NCBI GenBank assembly: GCA_015058955.1
Contig: SVBJ01000008.1
Coordinates: 1 to 64,000 of the forward strand
Length of the DNA: 64,000 bases
DNA from: Erysipelotrichaceae bacterium
GTDB lineage: Bacteria; Bacillota_I; Bacilli_A; Erysipelotrichales; Erysipelotrichaceae
Reading direction: 5' to 3'
Of this stretch, positions 17,301 through 24,616 are shown piece by piece. Position 1 is the stretch's first letter, and each line of letters begins with the position of its first letter. Both the position numbers and the translations under genes were made by a program. The notes below the pieces were generated by a model, which saw only the letters and a program-made list of their open reading frames with translations, searched no databases and had not been told where the DNA came from.

Positions 17301-20300
17301 AGGAACTGTATATACATCAATTGAGAACTTGTCGCCCTCATCATATCCGAGTTCCTCAGCTGTGATGCCTACAGGAACCACATTGGCACCGGTGTAGACC
17401 CAGCCTGGTGTAGAAGACTGAGAGTTATAGTATGCACCAACGGTCGGAGTTGCATCAAAACCGAACTTGTCGATGATATTACCGTCTGCGTCTCTGATCA
17501 CAACGATCTGAGCTACAAAGTTTCTGTATGTTGTATAACGTGCATTCTTGATGACAGTTTTGCTGTTGATGGCAAATCTTTCTTCATCAATTTCAGGTTC
17601 AGCAATGTAAGGGTTGCCAGAGAACCATGCATTTCTGCCGTCAGCATATTTCAGCTGATAGCCGTTTGTATTTTCAGCACCCCAGTAAGATTCCTTTTCA
17701 CTTGAACCCATAGCCTGTTCAACATATGATACTGCATCATACATTGAAGGATCAGTCCAGCTGCCATAGTAACCTAATACAGGGATTGAATGCTGTACGT
17801 CGTCTTCGCTCTTAACGAATGTAAATCCTTCAACATAACCGCCGTTTTCACGTTCTTCAAGGATGGATCCTGAAACATTGATCGTTACGGTTACTGTAGC
17901 TGTCTGACCGGCTGCCAGATAGATGAAGTCTTCACCGATACCGTGTTCTTCTTCTAACCATGCCAGTAACAGATAAGCGTCTCTGGATGTAATTTCTTCA
18001 TCTTCGTCCATCATACCGGCTTCCAGATCACATTCTTCTTCTGCTCTTAATCCTGTGATATAGTCCAGAATTGCCTGAGCATCATCAGAATCAGTATCGC
18101 CGTCCTTGTCGAAGTCATGACCTTCAGCTCCGCCTACGATGTTATAGGTAACTTCACCTTCAACAGGTGCAGTCCAAGGAGCCAGGAATTCTTCATAGAT
18201 GTCCTGAGTAAACAGATCTGTGCTGAATTCATACTTGATTGTGTTTTCAGAGAAATTGGTGAGTTCAAATGTGTATTCAAATTCGCCGGTTCTTTCAGGA
18301 TCATGTCCTAATTCAGCCTTTACCTTGTAGTCAGCTGCTGCACCGGTGATGGCTGTCAGGTCATCGCCTTCTTCACTCATGTGAATGAATGACTTGGCGG
18401 TAACTGCTCTTTCAACATTGACCAGACCTGAACCCTGCTGTAATACAGGATAGTAGCAGTCTTCCTCATCCTTCAGAGGTTCTGAAGTTGACATCAGCAC
18501 GCTTAAAGCATACTGCCTTAAAGTTAAGCCGGTCTTGCCTTCAATGTCATTCTCTCTGTAATACTGGCCGATTGCGGCGATGATACCGGAAATCTGAGGA
18601 GCAGCCATTGATGTACCTGACATCAGTTCATACTCTTCGTGTCCGCCTAAGATATCATCACTGTCTTCAGCCATGTGTAAGCCATTTGCAGAGTAGATGT
18701 CTCCTCCTGGAGAAGTGATTTCCGGCTTCAGGACCAGAGAACCAGGAACACCCCAGCTGGAGAATTCACTCATTTTGTAATTAGGGCTATTGTATCCCTG
18801 ATGTTCAATTGAAGCACTGATGCCGATCTTACCTACATAGTATGTATATTCTTTTTTAGCTACGTCATCAATTTCACCTTCATCATCATAGATCAGTTCA
18901 TAACCGGTAAATGTGCCGCTGGAAGTAGCATTATCCTTGAAGAAATGACCGTCATCCAGCTGTACCAAAACGGCTGGTGCTGTAGCCAGATAGCCAGTAA
19001 GGTTCATGCCCATGTTTCCAGGCTGATTATTAACGATGATCGTAGCGATACCGCCGGCAATTACTGAACCGTTGGCTTTGGCAAAGAATGAGCTTGAACC
19101 ACGGTTACATACGCCGATCTTTCCTTCAAATCCAACTTCCTCAGGAAGTAATGCAAAGAGGTTGAGCGGTGTCCGTGCTGTATAATATCTATAATCTGCA
19201 TCTGCAGCATCACCATAAACATCACTAGGGTTGCAGATCATGCCCGGACCATCGATGTATACATATTCATATTCACCGGCAATTGAGCTGATTGGTGCGT
19301 TGCCATATGTAGCTGATTCGTTGAATGTGATCTTGTCTCCGCCAACATCAAGCAGCTGCCCGGTATAACCGTCGTTATCAACTGAGGCAACGGAGAAAGT
19401 GTTGATGTAGGTTCCAGGAGAACCGCCTGCACTGTAGTTGATGTCATCAGAATACAGAGTAGCCTGCTGGTCCCAGGATGAGTTGTTACCGGCTGAGAAG
19501 ACAACTACCATTGCCTTTTCGGTCAGAGAATCCAGAATTTCCTGATATGCATTTGGTGCATAGATGAAACCAGGATCAGCTGAACCGAGTGACAGATTAG
19601 CTGAATCTGCACCTAAGACGATGGCATCTTCAATTGCTGAGAAGTAATCTGAATCATAAGCGCCGCCGCCGACACCGAAGACCTTCATGACTAAGATCTG
19701 TGCATCCGGTGCCTGACCTACGGTAAACTTTGCTTCAGCAGCGTCAACGAATTCACCGTCAACCTTGACATATCTGTTGGCAGCTGCAATACCTGCTACG
19801 TGAGAGCCATGTTCGCTCTTATGGTCATGAATGTGTGAAACGTCAGTATTCTTATCAACATAGTTATAAGCATAAGGAACTTTTTCATTGACATAGATAC
19901 CAGGAACGTTCAGTGAATCCCGCAGTGCTGCCAGATCATCTTCTGTCATTAAGCTGTCAGCGAAACCGCCTTCTTCAGCAGAATGTGCCAGAGCGTCACC
20001 GGCAAAGGAAATGTGTTCAAGGTCAAGACCTGAGTCAATGATGGCTACCTTGCTTCCGGCACCGGTATACAGTGAGGAATTCTCGCCATTTGATTCAGTC
20101 ATGTCTCTTGAACTGATCATGTTAGGATCAGCACTGCTGCCGCCGGAAGTCTGTGACATTTCATATCTGTTTTCAATGAATACGTCCTTCACACCGTCCA
20201 GCAGTTTGATCTGATTGATCTTACCGTAAGGAACTTCTGCGGAAATGATGTTGGCTGCCAGCGTAAGATTCCACTTTACATTGAGCTGCTTTCCGCCAAG

Positions 20301-20672
20301 AACCTTTGAAGAAATCTGAGCAGCGATCTTGTCCTGCTGTTTCTTCAGGGAGTTACGGTAGGAAATAGCCTGTCTGTTAGTTCCAATGCCCTTTACGTCA
20401 TATCCTGCATCAATGGCAGAATTGCCTTCAAGAACAATAGAAACACGGACAGTCTGGTTTTGAGAGTATGGAAGTACAACATCAATGTCTTCCTCCTCAT
20501 CGAGTTCTCCCAAAATCGGTGCACTGAGCCCAGGCTGCTTTTCAACCTCAGTTACAGGTCCGAATTCAGAAGGTTTTTCATCTTCGGCAAAGACAGTGGT
20601 CACATGCAGATGTGAAACCATCAGAGTCAAAGCCAGAAGAATCGTGAACCATTTCTTAAAACTCTTCTTCAT
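14352..20672 (-). CDS. Giant sortase-anchored subtilase with dockerin- and cohesin-like modules
   Basis: Predicted surface serine endopeptidase of family S8, 2106 residues, a paralogue of the protease at 3437-12076. Order: signal peptide (1-30); propeptide-like region; catalytic Asp in AIIDSGLD (about 212), His in EHGSHVAG (about 288) and Ser in SGTSMAAP (about 688), with a PA insert (about 515-600); Fn3-like region; dockerin-like loops DFDKDGDTDSDD and MMDEDEEITSRD (about 850-910), the second missing its first acidic ligand; Big_2 (about 1430-1515); propeller-like stretch; cohesin-like domain (about 1875-1960); one GHxW module (about 1985-2065); PETGD, a membrane helix and KKK tail, a sortase signal. 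The ATG at 20672 follows AAAGGAG. The protein is strongly acidic. Anchoring differs from its paralogue: covalent here, CWB2 there. Confidence 0.93.
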   Translation of the reverse strand: MKKSFKKWFTILLALTLMVSHLHVTTVFAEDEKPSEFGPVTEVEKQPGLSAPILGELDEEEDIDVVLPYSQNQTVRVSIVLEGNSAIDAGYDVKGIGTNRQAISYRNSLKKQQDKIAAQISSKVLGGKQLNVKWNLTLAANIISAEVPYGKINQIKLLDGVKDVFIENRYEMSQTSGGSSADPNMISSRDMTESNGENSSLYTGAGSKVAIIDSGLDLEHISFAGDALAHSAEEGGFADSLMTEDDLAALRDSLNVPGIYVNEKVPYAYNYVDKNTDVSHIHDHKSEHGSHVAGIAAANRYVKVDGEFVDAAEAKFTVGQAPDAQILVMKVFGVGGGAYDSDYFSAIEDAIVLGADSANLSLGSADPGFIYAPNAYQEILDSLTEKAMVVVFSAGNNSSWDQQATLYSDDINYSAGGSPGTYINTFSVASVDNDGYTGQLLDVGGDKITFNESATYGNAPISSIAGEYEYVYIDGPGMICNPSDVYGDAADADYRYYTARTPLNLFALLPEEVGFEGKIGVCNRGSSSFFAKANGSVIAGGIATIIVNNQPGNMGMNLTGYLATAPAVLVQLDDGHFFKDNATSSGTFTGYELIYDDEGEIDDVAKKEYTYYVGKIGISASIEHQGYNSPNYKMSEFSSWGVPGSLVLKPEITSPGGDIYSANGLHMAEDSDDILGGHEEYELMSGTSMAAPQISGIIAAIGQYYRENDIEGKTGLTLRQYALSVLMSTSEPLKDEEDCYYPVLQQGSGLVNVERAVTAKSFIHMSEEGDDLTAITGAAADYKVKAELGHDPERTGEFEYTFELTNFSENTIKYEFSTDLFTQDIYEEFLAPWTAPVEGEVTYNIVGGAEGHDFDKDGDTDSDDAQAILDYITGLRAEEECDLEAGMMDEDEEITSRDAYLLLAWLEEEHGIGEDFIYLAAGQTATVTVTINVSGSILEERENGGYVEGFTFVKSEDDVQHSIPVLGYYGSWTDPSMYDAVSYVEQAMGSSEKESYWGAENTNGYQLKYADGRNAWFSGNPYIAEPEIDEERFAINSKTVIKNARYTTYRNFVAQIVVIRDADGNIIDKFGFDATPTVGAYYNSQSSTPGWVYTGANVVPVGITAEELGYDEGDKFSIDVYTVPEYFGVIANEGKGNKLTEDQLLEFIENGEVGDGAALGYQFTIDNTAPEISKFEVSEDKTTVTVTAKDDKYIAFIGLMDVQGEIVIVGEVPEQTAPGQEVTVTLDVSGIKNLPNAAALFVGDYARNEQVKLVRFQEGDVITKQTVYMLTDTLNPDSEYIIASTNKAGKTNALYSQGIQYYTLVEETVITDDGENAPYILAEDTDDTFIWYTFENPYGVGFQSKSDGGILVANRLDYPLLNWGDVSYADGFTYSNNILFDMTIDEETGEAVPFGALYFNTYFLFTQTEPGPVYLYEKTELVEAIDPEEVGEITIDPTKTTLIMGVDEERQFNVTIKPVTVEDKSVKWESSDPSIATVDENGLVTAVSVGQVTITATSNQTPEMAAQAVVNVVEASPVNGYINAQVADGDGVYYGAIDLTDMSVYPYAEAEEVYNGGRSGNYVYGINKSNTIHRYDAEEFAIDSEFEVTVDKQYVMIDGAMIPHWVGVSEAGSELDYAYVAAGVSAANKLVFYTNTGNLWYLDTDIEDIVAMALIGYDLEDPTDPEFDYALLTADGSLYLYYVYGIEVDSGIDVDGGSMLLGKVNGITISDDLTAYTMTCSTGHIFDEEGNPDFDDWGLFIGDNTSKGIYYVDIMSVYFNGEADAQFIGVVDGATNLSSLFNDGYDALVYEDIAPETGSGKVKEIIGTDKLETKFHAQFVQLVEPAAAVEESEEAANEVTGTANAVKGFTSNPVRINREEGEPATDEPVADEPAEEENADTFEVVLTAKDLSHNGLYRITYDPEKLEYVETRTELEYTSVNDLEEGMIKIAFADLEGVEEGDTIATIIFKKGCDDATVKIETLESNDEVGEEAVIATEETEAEGVGHEWGEPEWTWNDDHSEATAKFTCKHDEDHVEEVTEKSEITEEVPAEVGKEGKRVYKVTVTGPDGKEYSTEYEEVIPALPEPAPETGDALNITAWTIAFLGSMSALAYVFFTMKKKGYFQK

Positions 20673-20762
20673 AAAACTCCTTTCCATTCCCTTTCCACGC
20701 AATAAATCTTAATCGATTAATCGCACAAAAAAGTAAAAAAGATTTTTCCACCTATGGTTCTT

Positions 20763-20791
20763 ATTTTACCGCTTAATTTTCATACCATCAA
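20763..20791 (-). promoter_or_regulatory. Promoter of the sortase-anchored subtilase gene
   Basis: Minus-strand TTGATG (20786-20791), a 17-base spacer and TAAAAT (20763-20768). The leader would be about 85 bases. TTTTC...GAAAA arms at 20796-20815 lie immediately upstream of the -35 box, as in the paralogue's promoter region. Confidence 0.68.
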
Positions 20792-20825
20792 CGTTTTTTT
20801 CAGTTCTATTGAAAACTTTTTTTGG

Positions 20826-20844
20826 TTATGAAAATTTTTCATAA
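20826..20844. promoter_or_regulatory. Inverted repeat upstream of the subtilase promoter, candidate operator
   Basis: TTATGAAAA, one base, TTTTCATAA: perfect 9-base arms. It lies about 35 bases upstream of the subtilase -35 box. The binding protein is unknown. Confidence 0.4.
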
Positions 20845-20938
20845 AATCGAACCGAAAACAACGAAAATTGTGTTTTGTTCTGTTTTATATTCGAATGAAA
20901 ACAAATAATAGCACATTTGGTCAATGCAGATGTTTAGG

Positions 20939-20967
20939 TTGAAGATAAAGTACTTGTATATTATAAT
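20939..20967 (+). promoter_or_regulatory. Promoter of argS
   Basis: TTGAAG (20939-20944), a 17-base spacer and TATAAT (20962-20967). The start is near 20974, giving a 60-base leader, too short for a T-box. Confidence 0.8.
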
Positions 20968-21033
20968 ATTAAAGTTATGAGGATATCTTCCCCGTCATAG
21001 CAGCCGCGTATTGCAGGAAAAGAGGTAGAACAC

Positions 21034-22698
21034 ATGAAAATTGAAGACATTCTGATTACATCCATTAAGCAGACAGTTGAAAGTCTTTTCGGCATCGTTC
21101 CTGAAGACAAGATGGTCATGATTGAGATCCCTAAGGACAACTCAAACGGTGACTACTCTACCAACATTGCAATGCGTCTGACCAAGCTGCTGAAGAGAAG
21201 ACCGCAGGAAATCGCTGCCCTGATAACTGAAGATCTGCTGAAGAATGTAGCGGAAATTGACAAGGTTGAAGTTGCCGGTCCGGGATTCATCAATTTCTGG
21301 ATCAGAAAGAACGCCATGGCTGACATCATCAGCAGCGTCATCGAACAGAAAGATGACTATGGCCGTTCCAATACCGGCAAAGGCATCACCTATCTGGAAG
21401 AATATGTCAGTGCCAACCCTACCGGACCTTTACACTGCGGACATGCCCGCGGTGCCGTCTGGGGTGACAGCTGTGTCCGCATCCTGAAGGCTGCCGGATA
21501 TAACGCTGTCAGAGAGTACTACATCAACGATGCCGGCGCTCAGATCCATAATCTCGGCCTGTCATTATATGCCCGTATCAGAGAACTTCACGGTCTGGAC
21601 TTCACTCTTCCGGAAGACGGATATCATGGACCGGATGTAGTTGAAATAGCGAAAGAGATCGTTGCCGAGACCGGCGATCATTATCTGACGATTCCTGAAG
21701 AAGAAGCCGTTGAACAGCTTGCTGAATTGGGCCGCAACAAGGAACTTGACAGAATCAAGAAGGACCTGCGGTACTACGGCTGTGAGTTTGATTCCTGGAT
21801 CTCGGAAAAATGGATCGTTGCTCAGGGCATGGTCGAGGGTGTCGTAAAGGAAATGAAGGAAAAAGGGCTTACCTATGAAGAAGACGGTGCCTTATGGTTC
21901 AAGGCCACTGAATATGGCGATGAAAAGGACCGTGTCTTAAGAAAGTCAAACGGCTTATATACGTACCTGACTCCGGACATCGCCAACCATAAGTACAAAT
22001 ATGACAGAGGCTACCAATACCTCGTCAACATCTGGGGTGCTGACCATCACGGCTACATACCTCGTATGAAAGCCGCCATGAAAGCTCTGGGTTACAATTC
22101 AGACAATCTGCTGATCGATCTGTGTCAGATGGTCAGAATGGTTGAAAACGGTATTGAGGTCAAAATGAGCAAGCGTACCGGCAATGCCATTACCCTGCGC
22201 GAACTGATCGACGACATCGGACTTGATGCCGCCAGATACTTCTTCCTGTCCAAGGCCCTGGATTCTCATCTGGAATTCGATCTGGGGCTGGCCAGAAGCC
22301 AGACCAATGACAACCCGGTCTATTATGCTCAGTATGCCTATGCCCGTATCTGTTCCGTATTACGTCAGGCTGACAGGGCTCCGGAAAAACTGGAAAGCTA
22401 TTCACTGCTGACTTCCCAGAAGGAGATCGACATGCTGAAGCACATCAGCTCCTTCCCTGAAGTAGTGGCTGATGCTGCCGTTAACAGAGCCCCGAACCTC
22501 ATCTGCAATTACGTTCAGAAACTGGCAGCCTATTTCCATTCATTCTACGGCTCCTGCAAGGTAAATGACAGGGATAATCCAGAATTATCCGCTGAACGCT
22601 TAGCGCTGGTAGAAGCCACCAGAATCACTCTGAAGAACGCCTTATACCTGTTGGGTGTAAGTGCACCTGAGAAAATGGAAAAGACCGAATCAAAATAG
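21034..22698 (+). CDS. argS: Arginyl-tRNA synthetase
   Basis: Charges tRNA-Arg with arginine. The 554-residue class I synthetase has the HIGH-type motif in NPTGPLHCGHARG near residue 134 and the KMSKS-type motif as VKMSKRTGN near residue 376. The N-terminal Add-1-like domain and C-terminal anticodon-binding helices fill the normal length. AGAGGTAG precedes the ATG. It is a single-gene unit with its own promoter and terminator. Its last nine bases overlap the end of the acetyltransferase gene on the other strand. Confidence 0.98.
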   Translation: MKIEDILITSIKQTVESLFGIVPEDKMVMIEIPKDNSNGDYSTNIAMRLTKLLKRRPQEIAALITEDLLKNVAEIDKVEVAGPGFINFWIRKNAMADIISSVIEQKDDYGRSNTGKGITYLEEYVSANPTGPLHCGHARGAVWGDSCVRILKAAGYNAVREYYINDAGAQIHNLGLSLYARIRELHGLDFTLPEDGYHGPDVVEIAKEIVAETGDHYLTIPEEEAVEQLAELGRNKELDRIKKDLRYYGCEFDSWISEKWIVAQGMVEGVVKEMKEKGLTYEEDGALWFKATEYGDEKDRVLRKSNGLYTYLTPDIANHKYKYDRGYQYLVNIWGADHHGYIPRMKAAMKALGYNSDNLLIDLCQMVRMVENGIEVKMSKRTGNAITLRELIDDIGLDAARYFFLSKALDSHLEFDLGLARSQTNDNPVYYAQYAYARICSVLRQADRAPEKLESYSLLTSQKEIDMLKHISSFPEVVADAAVNRAPNLICNYVQKLAAYFHSFYGSCKVNDRDNPELSAERLALVEATRITLKNALYLLGVSAPEKMEKTESK

Positions 22699-23277
22699 GA
22701 AATGTCCAATAAAAACAAAGCTAATGGGAATACTACAAACTCCATTAGCTTTTTTATTTTCCAGATCAAATTCGTAAAGGTTTATCAGGCATTCTCCTAT
22801 GTCTTCATAATACGCTTCCAGATTACCGGAATACGTGAAGCCCCGCTTCAGATACAGCCTGCCAGCCGCAAGATTGCCATCCAGTACGTCCAAATGAATC
22901 ACCCTGGCCTTCTTGCCGGCCTGTTCTGTCAGATATTTCAGAAAAGACATTGCGGTTCCCTGTCCGCGATAACTCGGAGCCACAGCCAGCAGATGAATTA
23001 CTGCCACCTCTTCATCACTGACTCTTTTGCGCCAGTTCCCGGCTTTATACATGGGATCCTCGCCAAAGCACAGTACAGCCCGGCAGCCAAAGGCACCGTT
23101 GTCTTCCCCGGCATGAAACTCTCCCCTGCTACAGTGGGATATGTAATCCTGTTGGCAGGGATAAATGTCCCTGGTCCATTTAGGTCCATATTCATCAAAA
23201 GGCTGACGGTCAAGTACCTCATCGTACATTTCAGCCAGTTTTCCAACCTCATCCGGATTTACCTTACGAAATATCAT
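22690..23277 (-). CDS. GNAT-family N-acetyltransferase
   Basis: Predicted acetyl-CoA-dependent N-acetyltransferase of 195 residues, substrate unknown. The acetyl-CoA loop is visible as VAPSYRGQGTAMSFLKYL, followed by the beta5-alpha4 part LDVLDGNLAAGRLYLKRGF. A TATAAT box and GAGG precede the ATG. The last 20 or so codons run through the hairpin that terminates argS from the other side, and the stop overlaps argS. The C-terminal tail is therefore unlike other GNAT proteins. If the hairpin also works on this strand, the mRNA would end before the stop codon. Confidence 0.85.
   Translation of the reverse strand: MIFRKVNPDEVGKLAEMYDEVLDRQPFDEYGPKWTRDIYPCQQDYISHCSRGEFHAGEDNGAFGCRAVLCFGEDPMYKAGNWRKRVSDEEVAVIHLLAVAPSYRGQGTAMSFLKYLTEQAGKKARVIHLDVLDGNLAAGRLYLKRGFTYSGNLEAYYEDIGECLINLYEFDLENKKANGVCSIPISFVFIGHFLF
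22717..22755 (+). terminator. Terminator of argS, possibly bidirectional
   Basis: AAAGCTAATGG (22717-22727) and CCATTAGCTTT (22742-22752) followed by T's. The minus strand also has a U-rich tail (CTTTGTTTTTATT), yet this region is coding there. Confidence 0.85.
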
Positions 23278-23323
23278 GCAACAACCTCTTTGAAGGTATT
23301 ATATTCGAAATAAGGGCACAGAA

Positions 23324-23345
23324 AAAGTGCCCCTGCGGGCACTTT
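23324..23345 (-). terminator. Terminator of the DUF1508 gene
   Basis: AAAGTGCCC and GGGCACTTT with a CTGC loop, 11 bases after the stop at 23356, with five T's on the minus strand. Confidence 0.85.
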
Positions 23346-23355
23346 CCGTAATCAA

Positions 23356-23727
23356 TTATTCTGCCTTTACAACTGGGCTGTCAACGGCATTCTTTCTGAC
23401 GCTTTCAATACCGTTCTTGCAGCCGGCCTTCTGAGCATAACCTTCAGAAGCCAGAATGATTTCACCATTGCGGGCTTTCAGTCTGAATCTGAATTCTCCA
23501 GCCTTGTCAATGTACATTTCGAACTTAGGGTTCTTGACCTTTTCTACTTCTTCAACTGTCTGGTCTTCTACTGGTGCAATTGGAGCATTCTTTCTGACGC
23601 TGGCGATACCGTTTCTTAAACCTGATCTTGAAGCATAAACTTCAGAAACACCAATAACTTCTCCGTTACCGGCAACCAGATTGAATCTTCTGCCTGTATT
23701 GACTTCCTTAACTAAAAATTTTCCCAT
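23356..23727 (-). CDS. Tandem DUF1508 (YegP-like) protein
   Basis: A 123-residue protein made of two copies of the small DUF1508/YegP domain, about residues 3-50 and 67-117. Each copy has the pattern K-F-x-(L/R)-x-A-x-N-G-E-x-I followed by (S/A)-E-x-Y, then NGI-SVRKNA. No catalytic residues are evident; the family is small, cytoplasmic and often linked to stress, but its function is not established. AAGGAGG precedes the ATG. It is a single gene with its own terminator. Confidence 0.85.
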   Translation of the reverse strand: MGKFLVKEVNTGRRFNLVAGNGEVIGVSEVYASRSGLRNGIASVRKNAPIAPVEDQTVEEVEKVKNPKFEMYIDKAGEFRFRLKARNGEIILASEGYAQKAGCKNGIESVRKNAVDSPVVKAE

Positions 23728-23797
23728 ATTATCCTCCTTGGGTAAATTAACCTCTTATAGTTATTCTAATACAGTTTTTTTCATTTGTCTTGTTTTT

Positions 23798-24400
23798 TTA
23801 ACTGTCTGTTCTGCGTCTTGTTACCGCTGAAACATCCGGCTCTTCAAAATCTTCAAGATCATCCTCATCATAGTCGGTTTCAAACGGATGAATGCCATAT
23901 TCCCTGATAAGTTTCTGAGCAATGTTGAAGTTCTTGATGATTGGATCAAACAGGAGCAGGTCCAGATCCATCATGAAATCGTAACTTTCCTCACTTAAAA
24001 ACCAGACCGTATGCTTGCTGGCGGTAACATTCATCTTGATGCTGTCACTGACAAAGAACTCGCCGTCATCATCATACCCCATTATCGGTAGATCTATCTC
24101 CTTCAGTTGGTCCCAGATTTCCAGGTTTTCCTCATCTTCCTCGATTTCCGGATCAAATTCATAGTGTACCGTAATGGTAAGTGCCTTCAGAACAGGATTG
24201 GAATTCTCAATCTTAATGAAATCAGGAAGCAGTTCCCTCTTGAAGTCGATCTGACGGAAATGCTTGATGAACTGATAGGAATTGTACTCGTGGTTGTACA
24301 CAATGGCCCCGTATTTTCTGATTTCATGGTCAAATTCCCTGATGAATTCACAGTTAGGGTCCGTAATGTCAACGATCTGATTCAGATAAAGATCTCTCAT
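23798..24400 (-). CDS. Acidic protein of unknown function
   Basis: A 200-residue protein that I do not recognise. It is acidic, with no signal peptide or membrane helix, a stretch of glutamate/aspartate near residues 85-95 and a very acidic end (DYDEDDLEDFEEPD) followed by a basic tail. AAGGTGA precedes the ATG at 24400. It is divergent from the tRNA-Arg gene. Codon use matches its neighbours and the reading frame is intact, so it is probably a real cytoplasmic protein. Confidence 0.7.
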   Translation of the reverse strand: MRDLYLNQIVDITDPNCEFIREFDHEIRKYGAIVYNHEYNSYQFIKHFRQIDFKRELLPDFIKIENSNPVLKALTITVHYEFDPEIEEDEENLEIWDQLKEIDLPIMGYDDDGEFFVSDSIKMNVTASKHTVWFLSEESYDFMMDLDLLLFDPIIKNFNIAQKLIREYGIHPFETDYDEDDLEDFEEPDVSAVTRRRTDS

Positions 24401-24446
24401 AAAATATCACCTTCAATATTCTATCACAAATAAATACCATCTGTGC

Positions 24447-24452
24447 TATAAT
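24447..24452 (+). promoter_or_regulatory. Extended -10 promoter of tRNA-Arg
   Basis: TGC followed by TATAAT, 14 bases before the tRNA start. Confidence 0.65.
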
Positions 24453-24466
24453 GATTCATGGCACAG

Positions 24467-24543
24467 GTCCCCGTAGCTCACCAGGATAGAGCGACTCCCT
24501 CCTAAGGAGTAGGTAACAGGTTCGAGTCCTGCCGGGGACGCCA
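24467..24543 (+). tRNA. tRNA-Arg (anticodon CCU)
   Basis: Cloverleaf is readable: acceptor GTCCCCG pairs with CGGGGAC; D-arm GCTC/GAGC; anticodon stem ACTCC/GGAGT with loop CTCCTAA, anticodon CCU reading AGG; T-loop TTCGAGT. CCA is encoded. A T-run follows at once. The first T-stem pair is A-C. Confidence 0.95.
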
Positions 24544-24573
24544 TTTTTTTATTGCTTAGGCGAATGCATGTAA

Positions 24574-24598
24574 AAACTCAGGTAAAATGCCTGAGTTT
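24574..24598. terminator. Terminator between tRNA-Arg and the ROK kinase
   Basis: AAACTCAGG and CCTGAGTTT with a 7-base loop between two convergent units. Confidence 0.82.
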
Positions 24599-24616
24599 CT
24601 TTCGTTCAGATGAGTT

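Larger units (their letters stand above)
20673..21033. other. A/T-rich intergenic region between divergent subtilase and argS
   Basis: 361 bases without a gene. It holds the minus-strand subtilase promoter, a perfect 9-base inverted repeat at 20826-20844, several CGAAAA-like words near 20847-20868 and the argS promoter. No RNA gene or small ORF with a ribosome site was found. Confidence 0.8.

Noticed and set aside
20974-21033. T-box leader in front of argS
   Set aside because: The predicted leader is only about 60 bases and lacks the T-box core and terminator.
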